A stretch of DNA of 64,000 bases, taken from the NCBI RefSeq assembly GCF_004340875.1, contig NZ_SLXQ01000012.1, forward strand, positions 62,001 to 126,000, in the 5' to 3' direction. Of this stretch, positions 57,998-64,000 are shown piece after piece. Below the pieces are notes generated by a model that was not told the DNA's origin, made no database searches, and was given only the letters and a program-made list of their open reading frames with translations. How positions within the stretch are numbered: the first letter of the stretch is position 1; every line of letters begins with the position of its first letter. Made by a program: the position numbers and the translations under genes. The stretch comes from Tamaricihabitans halophyticus (GTDB lineage Bacteria > Actinomycetota > Actinomycetes > Mycobacteriales > Pseudonocardiaceae).

Positions 57998-58741
57998 GTG
58001 TCTGCCACCAACAGCGTGGTGAACGCTTTTCGGGTACTCGAATGCGTAGCCAAGATGCAGCCGGTTGGCCTTTCCGAGCTCAGCCGTGCGGCCGGCTTGC
58101 CGAAGTCCAGCGTTCAGCGTGTCCTGCTCACCCTGCACGAGATTGGTTGGTTACGACCGTCCGGTTCGCAGCCGACGCGGTGGAGTCTCACCTATCGCGC
58201 GTTCTCGGTCGGTACCCAGGCCCGCGATCACCAGCTCTTTCGTGAAACAGCCTTGCCATTCCTCAATGAGCTGCAGCTGACCACGACGGAGACCATCCAT
58301 CTCGCGGCGGCGGACGGCCAGGAACTGGTGATCATCGAACGGTTGGACACCGCGCACCGGCTACGGGCGTTTCTGCCGCTCGGCTCGCGAATCCCGTTGC
58401 ATGCCTCGGCTACCGGACTCGCCTTTCTGGCCTCGAGCAGTCCTGAGTTCATTTCGGACTACCTTGCCGGTCGGCTCGCTGCGCAGACCGATCGGACCAT
58501 CACCGACCCGGATGTCCTGCGGGAAACCATCGAAACGGTTCGGTTGCGCGGATATTCGGTGAACGAGGAAGGTCTCACCGACGGTATTACCGCCATTGGT
58601 GCGGCGATCGTCAACGCGCGGGGCGAGCCGATCGGGTCCGTGTCGGTGTCCGGCCCAAGTACCCGGATGACTCCCGAGGTGTTCGAAACCTTCGGCGCGG
58701 CGGTGCGCGAAACCGTGGGGCGAATCCACGCCGCACTCTGA
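57998..58741 (+). CDS. IclR-family transcriptional regulator
   Basis: 247 residues from GTG 57998, after GGGAGG. HTH: AFRVLECVAKMQPVGLSELSRAAGLPKSSVQRVLLTLHEIGWLR. The effector domain has AAADGQELVIIERLDTAHRLRAFLPLGSRIPLHASATGLAFLA and YSVNEEGLTDGITAIGAAIVNARGEPIGSVSVSGP. It lies between the divergent permease and the downstream secreted protein, and may control both. Confidence 0.92.
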   Translation: MSATNSVVNAFRVLECVAKMQPVGLSELSRAAGLPKSSVQRVLLTLHEIGWLRPSGSQPTRWSLTYRAFSVGTQARDHQLFRETALPFLNELQLTTTETIHLAAADGQELVIIERLDTAHRLRAFLPLGSRIPLHASATGLAFLASSSPEFISDYLAGRLAAQTDRTITDPDVLRETIETVRLRGYSVNEEGLTDGITAIGAAIVNARGEPIGSVSVSGPSTRMTPEVFETFGAAVRETVGRIHAAL

Positions 58742-58810
58742 GTGACGGCCGAGTGGCATCCTGCCGACCCGAGTGCTTCCCGTGCTCCCGGCTTGACGTG
58801 TGCACCATCA

Positions 58811-58837
58811 GTAGATAATTATCTACTTAACTAGTTA
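58811..58837. promoter_or_regulatory. two AT-rich palindromes before the secreted beta-propeller gene
   Basis: GTAGATAATTATCTAC (58811-58826) is a perfect 16-bp palindrome and TAACTAGTTA (58828-58837) follows directly. In a GC-rich genome this AT-rich block, 42 bases before the start, is a likely operator/promoter. Confidence 0.6.
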
Positions 58838-58878
58838 GTAAAATTTGGTGCCTAGTCGGAAGGTGGGACCGCGACACA

Positions 58879-59985
58879 ATGAAGTGGTATGCGCGCGACA
58901 AGATGCGTCGACTAGTGGTTATCGCGGCGGTATCCGCGGTAAGTATGGGCGGACTGGCCGCGACGGCAGCACCGGGCGCCGAGCGGGAATGGCTTGATAT
59001 CCAGGTATTCGCGGAAGTGCCGGAGCCGGGTCATCCGGAAGGCATCACGGTTGCCGAGGACGGTACGACCTATGTGGGTACCCAGCAGCACATTACCGAG
59101 CCGCGTAACGGGCCGTCGAAGATCTTCGCTTACAGCCCCGAGGGCGCGCTGATCGACGAGTACGTGATCGAAGGACAGGATCCCGATCACGGTGCCGGTA
59201 TCGTCGGGCTGGCGCAGGACGGTGACGGCGTGATCTACGCCCTCGATCGGTATCCGCAGCGGGTCATCGCATTGGATCCGAAAACGGGCGAGCAGTGGGA
59301 CTATGCGTCCTTCGAACAGGTGAAAGACCTCTGCATTGGGCTACCCGCGCTGGTGCTGGCGACGCAGTGCGTCGTACCCGACGGGCTTGCCTTCGGGCCG
59401 GATGACGCGCTGTATGTCACCGACGTTGGCCAGGGCCTGATCTGGCGAGTTCCGCCCGGTGGCGGGAAAGCCGAGGTGTGGTTCACGGATCCGAGGATTG
59501 AGAGCATCTTCGGCGCCAACGGGATCGGTTTCGTGGACGAGGACACGCTCATGTTCGCGCAGACCCTGAACGGGCCACTCGACGGTGTGCCGCCACGTCC
59601 GGATGCCAGCCGGCTGTACACGATCGACCTGCAGGAGGACGGGAGCGCCGGCGAGCTGGAAACCTTCTGGCAGAGCAAACCCGCCGACGGGATTGACGGG
59701 TTCGCGATCGCCGAATCAGGCAACATCTACGTCGCGCTCGCACTCGCCAACGCCGTCACCGTGGTCTCGCCGGAAGGCAAGGAGATAGGCCGCAATCCGG
59801 CCAATGCGGTGGAGAACCTGCTGCTGGATGTGCCTATGGACGATCCGGCAAGCGTGGCCTTCAACGGGGACCGGGTGCTCGTCACCAACCACACGCTGTT
59901 TCTCGGCAACCCGGCTTCGTTCGCCGTGCACGACGTGTACGCCGGCGAGCGGGGTAAGCCCGAGTACCGGCCGCGGTTCCGGTGA
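58879..59985 (+). CDS. secreted SMP-30/NHL-type beta-propeller protein
   Basis: 368 residues. A basic start then VVIAAVSAVSMGGLAATAAPGAE is a Sec signal peptide. The mature part shows repeated blades with the SMP-30/gluconolactonase-like pattern (HPEGITVAEDGTTYVGTQ, AGIVGLAQDGDGVIYALDR, PDGLAFGPDDALYVTDVGQGLIWRVPPGG, NGIGFVDEDTLMFAQ, IDGFAIAESGNIYVALALANAV). Export places it outside the cell or in the wall. It may be a lactonase or a binding protein for the substrate taken up by the neighbouring SSS transporter. ATG 58879; a second ATG at 58903 is also possible. Confidence 0.8.
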   Translation: MKWYARDKMRRLVVIAAVSAVSMGGLAATAAPGAEREWLDIQVFAEVPEPGHPEGITVAEDGTTYVGTQQHITEPRNGPSKIFAYSPEGALIDEYVIEGQDPDHGAGIVGLAQDGDGVIYALDRYPQRVIALDPKTGEQWDYASFEQVKDLCIGLPALVLATQCVVPDGLAFGPDDALYVTDVGQGLIWRVPPGGGKAEVWFTDPRIESIFGANGIGFVDEDTLMFAQTLNGPLDGVPPRPDASRLYTIDLQEDGSAGELETFWQSKPADGIDGFAIAESGNIYVALALANAVTVVSPEGKEIGRNPANAVENLLLDVPMDDPASVAFNGDRVLVTNHTLFLGNPASFAVHDVYAGERGKPEYRPRFR

Positions 59986-60097
59986 CACTCCCGCTCGACC
60001 GGTTCGCGGCTGTCGCCGAACTTGACTAATAAGTAAATAAATCAAGGGGCGGGTAGTCGAACTGGCTACCCGCCGCCCTGATCCGCGGAGGAACCCG

Positions 60098-60298
60098 ATG
60101 AGATCGTCCTGCTATCCGCTCGCCCGCCGGCAAGCGTTCGTTTTGCTCGCCGCAATCGGCACCGCGGCGATTGCCTTCCTGCCCGTTGTCGGCGCGGTGC
60201 AGCTGGCCGGAGTGAGTCTGACCGCGTGGATACTCGTCATCCTCATGATCGTTGTACCCGTTGCCACGATCCTGGTCACCGGGAACGAGGTCGACTGA
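60098..60298 (+). CDS. small two-helix membrane protein (DUF3311-like SSS partner)
   Basis: 66 residues with two hydrophobic helices (FVLLAAIGTAAIAFLPVVGAV and LTAWILVILMIVVPVATILV). Start ATG 60098 follows GGAGGAACCCG. Small proteins of this size and topology sit just before sodium:solute symporter genes (DUF3311/DUF4212-type subunits), as here with the symporter at 60410. Confidence 0.75.
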   Translation: MRSSCYPLARRQAFVLLAAIGTAAIAFLPVVGAVQLAGVSLTAWILVILMIVVPVATILVTGNEVD

Positions 60299-60409
60299 GT
60301 CGCCAGTTTCCCCGCCCGGAGGCGTCGGTTTGCGCTTTCTGGGTGTGGCTTTCCCTTCCAAGGTCGGATCCAGTAGTGCGCTACGCGCTGCTTGATGCAA
60401 GGAGTGTCG

Positions 60410-61861
60410 ATGACGCTGACGATGGTGTTGGCTTACTTCGCGGTCACCGTCCTGATTGGCTGGATAGCTCGGCGAAGGGTGCGCCGGTCAACCGACGAGT
60501 ACTTCATCGCCGGCAGGAGCGTCGGTACCTTCGCGAACTCCTGGGCGTTCCTGGCTACGATGGCCAGTGGCGGCACCATCATGGCATCGGTAGGGATGAC
60601 CCTGTTCCTTGGCCTGCCGTACACGGTCAGCCTGGCGGCGGGTGCACCCGTCGGCTTCGCGATCGCGTCGATCCTTGTCGCTCGGCCAATGCGCAGGGTC
60701 GGCCAGTACACCGTGCCCGACTTCTTCAATGTGCGATTTGCCAACCCGGTCATTCGTTGGGCTTCACCGATCGTCATCCTGATCGCCAGCACCGTCTACA
60801 TGGTTGCCCAGCTAACCGGATCCGGCATCATCGCCACGGTACTGCTGGGGTGGAGCCACGAGACCGGAGTGATAATCACCGGCGTCATCTTCGTCCTGTA
60901 CACCTCGCTGGGCGGCTTCCTGTCGGTCACCTGGAATGACGTGCTACAGGGCATTCTCATGGTGGTCATGACCGTCGCGTTCGGTGTGATCGCGGTGTTC
61001 TCGGTCGTCAACTTCGCGGACACCTTCAGCCGAGCGGCCGAGCAGTACCCTTCCTACGGCATGATGGGCGGCGGCTTGCCCTTCTGGTCGTATATAGGCG
61101 GCTTCGTCACGTCGGCGGCCACGATATGCGTACTTCCGCACGTCATCATGCGCGTGTACTCGGCCCGCAACACCCGGTCAGCCAGACTGTCGCTCAACTA
61201 CGCCATGATTCTCTACGGCGTTATCGTGCTGTCCACGGCACTGGTGCTCGCGCCGGTCGCCACCACCCTGTCCAATGTAGAGGAACTGAAGCCGGACGCC
61301 ATCTTCTTCGCACTCTCCGGCAATATCCTGCCCCCGTTCCTGCAGGGACTGCTGGCCGCCGCGGTGCTGGCCGCCGTTATGTCCACAACGGCGGGACTGC
61401 TGATGGCCTGCAACTCAGCGATCAGCAATGATCTGTACGCGCGGCTGTTGCGTCCTGGTGCCAGCTCGAGCCAAGTAGTGCGCGTCGCGACGTTGTCGAC
61501 GTGGCTGGTCGGTGTCGTCGCCATCCTGCTTGCCCTGAACCCGCCGGACTTCCTTGTCGTGCTTTATGTCGCGGCCGTTGGATTCCTGGCTTCGGCGTTC
61601 TTCGCGCCGATGATCCTCGGTATCTGGTGGCGTCGTTGCACATCACGTGGCGCGGCAGCCGGTCTGCTCGGCGGTGTGCTCAGTTTCGCGGTGGCGTACT
61701 TCTTCTTCGAGCTGCCCGATTCGACGGAGATCCTGATCGGAATCCCAGTGTCATTCGCGGCGACGATCGCGGTCAGTCTCACGGGTAGCGGCCCGTCCGC
61801 GGAACAGCGCGCGTTGATGGAGTCCGCACATTCTTCGGCCGAGCATCCATCGCCGGGCTGA
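60410..61861 (+). CDS. sodium:solute symporter (SSS family)
   Basis: 483 residues, 13 helices, from ATG 60410 seven bases after AAGGAG. ARRRVRRSTDEYFIAGRSVGTFANSWAFLATMASGGTIMASVG, GQYTVPDFFNVRF and LPHVIMRVYSARNTRSARLSLNYAM match the SSS fold of solute carriers such as PanF/ActP. Together with the small partner gene it would import an organic acid or pantothenate-like solute. It converges with the RpiR gene, stop codons adjacent. Confidence 0.9.
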   Translation: MTLTMVLAYFAVTVLIGWIARRRVRRSTDEYFIAGRSVGTFANSWAFLATMASGGTIMASVGMTLFLGLPYTVSLAAGAPVGFAIASILVARPMRRVGQYTVPDFFNVRFANPVIRWASPIVILIASTVYMVAQLTGSGIIATVLLGWSHETGVIITGVIFVLYTSLGGFLSVTWNDVLQGILMVVMTVAFGVIAVFSVVNFADTFSRAAEQYPSYGMMGGGLPFWSYIGGFVTSAATICVLPHVIMRVYSARNTRSARLSLNYAMILYGVIVLSTALVLAPVATTLSNVEELKPDAIFFALSGNILPPFLQGLLAAAVLAAVMSTTAGLLMACNSAISNDLYARLLRPGASSSQVVRVATLSTWLVGVVAILLALNPPDFLVVLYVAAVGFLASAFFAPMILGIWWRRCTSRGAAAGLLGGVLSFAVAYFFFELPDSTEILIGIPVSFAATIAVSLTGSGPSAEQRALMESAHSSAEHPSPG

Positions 61862-62719
61862 TCACAACCCCTTGGATTCGTCCAGGAACTGCCGGTACTC
61901 GGTGAGTCGCCGGCGCGATTCGCGTGCGGCATCCGGTGTGCGGGACAGCAATGTGGTAGCCAGGATGTCCACAAGCAGAACCTCGGTGAGCACTTCAGAA
62001 GTGAGTCCGGTCGTGGAGTGTGGCAGGTCGATCACGTGGCTGGCCTGCTTCCGAATATCCGGGCCGTGCGAGTTCGTTACCAGCACGGATTGCGCGCCGG
62101 CCGTTATGGCGGCATGGAGCAGAAGTTTCAGATCCGGATGCCGGCGCCCTGGCACGAACAGCAGCAGGCAGGTGTTCTCCCGTAGCCCCACGAGTTCATT
62201 GGCGAGCTGAAAGCCGTTCCGATCCAGATGACTGGCCGAAAGCCCGACCCTGCTCAGCCGGTCGCCCGCATATCTGGCCGCGGCGCCGGAGGCGCCAAGT
62301 CCCCAGGTCAGCACCCGGGGCGAGGCGAGCAGGAGCTCGGTAGCCGCGGCGATCGCCGCAAGGTCGATCGCCGCCTTGAGCTGTGCGTGTGACTCCTCGG
62401 CGTCTTCGATAACAGATACGACGGGACCTTCGGGGCGGTTGGCCGACCGGGAGATCGTCTCCTCGAGGCGCTCAGTGGGCGCGACGCCGTGAGTGAGTTC
62501 GATACCGACCTGCCGTTTGAGATCTGGCAGTCCCGAGTAGCCAAGCGCGCGTGCGGTCCGGACCACGGTCGCATCGCTGGAACCGACCTCTTCGGCAAGC
62601 TGGCTCGCGCTGCTGAACAGGATCGACGAGCGGTTCTGCGCAAGGAACTGTGCGACGGTGCGTTCCGATTGACGTAGTTCGGCCCAATGCGCGTCGACCC
62701 GCTCGGATAACGTTTGCAT
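61862..62719 (-). CDS. RpiR/MurR-family regulator (HTH + SIS)
   Basis: 285 residues. N-terminal HTH_6 LRQSERTVAQFLAQNRSSILFSSASQLAEEVGSSDATVVRTARALGYSGLPDLKRQ, C-terminal SIS domain ASPRVLTWGLGASGAAARYAGDRLSRVG to FVPGRRHPDLKLLLHAAITAGAQSVLVTNSHGP. The SIS domain normally binds a phosphosugar; in actinobacteria relatives also govern amino acid and organic acid use. Divergent from the ABC gene at 62817, with a palindrome between. Confidence 0.92.
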   Translation of the reverse strand: MQTLSERVDAHWAELRQSERTVAQFLAQNRSSILFSSASQLAEEVGSSDATVVRTARALGYSGLPDLKRQVGIELTHGVAPTERLEETISRSANRPEGPVVSVIEDAEESHAQLKAAIDLAAIAAATELLLASPRVLTWGLGASGAAARYAGDRLSRVGLSASHLDRNGFQLANELVGLRENTCLLLFVPGRRHPDLKLLLHAAITAGAQSVLVTNSHGPDIRKQASHVIDLPHSTTGLTSEVLTEVLLVDILATTLLSRTPDAARESRRRLTEYRQFLDESKGL

Positions 62720-62741
62720 AACCGTACCTTACTCGTCCTCT

Positions 62742-62758
62742 GTAGTAGTCGCTACTAC
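62742..62758. promoter_or_regulatory. palindrome GTAGTAG-TCG-CTACTAC
   Basis: Perfect 7-bp arms with a 3-base centre, 23 bases before the RpiR start and 59 before the ABC gene: probable shared operator. Confidence 0.65.
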
Positions 62759-62816
62759 GCCTAGTATGAGCCGCATCGCTTAGTCCGAGCCATGACCTTA
62801 CCGCGATGAGGTGTCG

Positions 62817-63587
62817 ATGATGACGAATATGTCCGAGCGCTCGCCGAGCCAAGGCGCCGTGATTGAGCTCAAGGACGTAGAAAAATCGTTCGGCGCGACG
62901 AAGGTTCTCACCGGAGTTAATCTTTCCATCGCAAAAGGTGAAACGGTCGTCATTCTCGGACCATCCGGTTCTGGAAAGTCAACGTTGCTCCGTACGACGA
63001 ACCGGTTGGAACCGATTGACTCGGGCGAGATCTGGTACCACGGAAAACCCATTCCACGGGAAGGGCGCGAGCTGGCCGCATACCGCGCTGAAGTGGGCAT
63101 GGTCTTCCAGCAGTTCAACCTGTACCCACACAAGACGGCGGTGCAGAACATCACGCTTGCCCCGGTCAAACGTGGGAAGCAGAAACCGGAGGAGGCCCGT
63201 GCGCGCGCGTTGCGGCTACTCGCGGACGTCAACTTGAGCGAGCACGCCAATAAACGACCGGGTGCTCTTTCCGGCGGCCAGCAGCAACGGGTGGCCATCG
63301 CGCGGGCTATGGCGATGGACCCCGAGGTGATTCTTTTTGACGAACCGACCAGCGCTCTTGATCCGGAGATGATTCAGGAAGTCGTTCATGTTATGAAACG
63401 ACTTTCCGCTGACGGCATGACGATGGCCGTAGTGACCCATGAGATTGGCTTCGCGAGAGAATCCGCTGATCGGATCGTCTTCATGGACGAGGGTCGAATT
63501 ATCGAGGAAAGCGACCCGGAGAGCTTCTTCACCAACCCGCGGACCGAACGTGCCCAGGAGTTTCTCGGGAAGATTCTCAACCATTAA
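62817..63587 (+). CDS. amino-acid-type ABC transporter ATP-binding protein (GlnQ family)
   Basis: 256 residues from ATG 62817 (GTG 62811 and a later ATG are alternatives). Walker A GPSGSGKST, GlnQ-type VGMVFQQFNLYPHKTAVQNITLAP, signature LSGGQQQRVAIARAMAMDPEVILFDEPTSALDPEMI, H-loop VVTHEIGFARE. This is the polar-amino-acid uptake family. It is followed after 11 bases by a lipoprotein binding protein, so an importer operon starts here; the permease lies outside the window. Confidence 0.94.
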   Translation: MMTNMSERSPSQGAVIELKDVEKSFGATKVLTGVNLSIAKGETVVILGPSGSGKSTLLRTTNRLEPIDSGEIWYHGKPIPREGRELAAYRAEVGMVFQQFNLYPHKTAVQNITLAPVKRGKQKPEEARARALRLLADVNLSEHANKRPGALSGGQQQRVAIARAMAMDPEVILFDEPTSALDPEMIQEVVHVMKRLSADGMTMAVVTHEIGFARESADRIVFMDEGRIIEESDPESFFTNPRTERAQEFLGKILNH

Positions 63588-63598
63588 CGGAGTGTCTG

Positions 63599-64000
63599 AT
63601 GAATTACTCACGACGCAAATTCTTCGTGACCTCCTCGACCGCGGCTGCCGCGTTCGTGCTGGCCGGATGCCGGGGGATCAATCCCGAGCGGTTGGGCGGC
63701 CAGGCCGACGGTTTCGCCAACGTCGACCAGTCGGGCGTGGTGGCGCAGGGGCCGATCGGGAAGAACCTGCCGAGCAGTCCCATCCTGGATGAAGTACGGG
63801 GCCGTGGCTTCCTGCGATGTAGCGGTACCGACACGCTACCGGGCTTTTCCCAGACGAACCCGGTTACCGGAAAGCTCGCCGGCTTCGATGCGGGGATGGC
63901 CGAGCTGTTCGCGAAGTACCTGCTCGGCAAGCCCGCGGTCAACTTCGTCAAGTCCGGTGCGGATACGCGCGAAGCCTTTCTGCAGAACCGTACCGTGGAT
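63599..64000 (+). CDS. ABC transporter substrate-binding lipoprotein, 5' part (truncated by window edge)
   Basis: Open from ATG 63599 to the window end (134 codons seen). A twin-Arg-like start NYSRRKFFVTSSTAAAAFVLAGC carries a lipobox LAGC, so the Cys at about residue 24 is lipidated and the protein sits on the outer face of the membrane. TGKLAGFDAGMAELFAKYLLGKPAVNFVKSGADTREAFLQN matches the first lobe of family 3 solute-binding proteins for polar amino acids. The SRRKFF motif allows Tat rather than Sec export. Confidence 0.88.
   Translation, partial: MNYSRRKFFVTSSTAAAAFVLAGCRGINPERLGGQADGFANVDQSGVVAQGPIGKNLPSSPILDEVRGRGFLRCSGTDTLPGFSQTNPVTGKLAGFDAGMAELFAKYLLGKPAVNFVKSGADTREAFLQNRTVD

Noticed and set aside
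1-64000. CRISPR array, rRNA operon or prophage structural genes
   Set aside because: No regularly spaced repeats, no rRNA sequence and no capsid, tail or terminase motifs were seen; the only integrase belongs to the AICE.

Overview
The window comes from a high-G+C actinomycete. The evidence is the strong GC bias at third codon positions, frequent GTG starts, and the family content: a SARP-type regulator, DrrAB exporter, ECF41-like sigma factor, MftD/MftG homologues and a pSAM2-type integrative element. A Pseudonocardiales host (Amycolatopsis/Saccharopolyspora-like) is my inference; no rRNA or marker gene is present to settle it.

Layout. 0-5 kb: a CoA-thioester catabolic cluster (CaiB-type CoA-transferase fragment, SDR, acyl-CoA dehydrogenase, APH-like kinase, glyoxalase-fold protein). 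The kinase plus acyl-CoA dehydrogenase resembles the LvaA/LvaC or ACAD10/11 logic for 4-hydroxyacyl-CoAs. 5.1-6.3 kb: a frameshifted MerR/GyrI regulator and a small hypothetical. 6.3-14.6 kb: a LysR regulator divergent from a 2OG-oxygenase/HD-oxygenase pair that looks like TmpA/TmpB (trimethylaminoethylphosphonate to glycine betaine plus phosphate), then a monomeric-sarcosine-oxidase-like flavoprotein, an MFS importer, a second DAO-family flavoprotein and a PucR regulator. This reads as a quaternary-amine/phosphonate scavenging locus.

14.7-19.7 kb is a scarred region. It holds a decayed duplicate of tRNA-Lys, then a transposase-less cassette (marR plus an alpha/beta hydrolase) bounded by IS-like inverted ends and an 8-bp imperfect target duplication, then thioesterase and TetR pseudogenes, then an intact TetR/MFS pair with a 40-bp operator palindrome. 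20-26.3 kb: drrAB, a large SARP/AfsR-type regulator interrupted by one in-frame TGA, and a cytochrome P450. Both drrA and the P450 are preceded by three heptamer direct repeats at 11-bp pitch, the classic SARP operator geometry.

26.68-35.80 kb is a complete-looking actinomycete integrative and conjugative element (AICE) inserted in tRNA-Lys(TTT), with 40-bp attL/attR. It carries int, xis, a RepSA-like rolling-circle initiator, an FtsK-type DNA translocase, a membrane protein, small Cys-rich and hypothetical proteins, a Pra/SCO3933-type regulator, an HTH-PLD regulator, a Nudix protein (Pif-like) and an HD hydrolase. A noncoding right end contains nested perfect inverted repeats (candidate origin or transfer locus).

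36-45.5 kb: another DAO flavoprotein, a lower-GC islet with an orphan EspC-like small protein, then an operon of MftD-like flavoenzyme, MftG-like GMC oxidoreductase and class-III aminotransferase with no mycofactocin peptide genes, followed by an ECF sigma factor, an NAD-binding protein and a membrane protein. 45.4-53.4 kb: mostly regulators and efflux pumps (MarR, MFS, LysR, EamA, LysR, Lrp). 53.5-64 kb: transport and catabolism genes (YtcJ-like amidohydrolase, MHS symporter, MatC/SLC13 permease, IclR, secreted beta-propeller, SSS symporter with small membrane partner, RpiR regulator, start of an amino-acid ABC importer). No CRISPR array or rRNA was seen.
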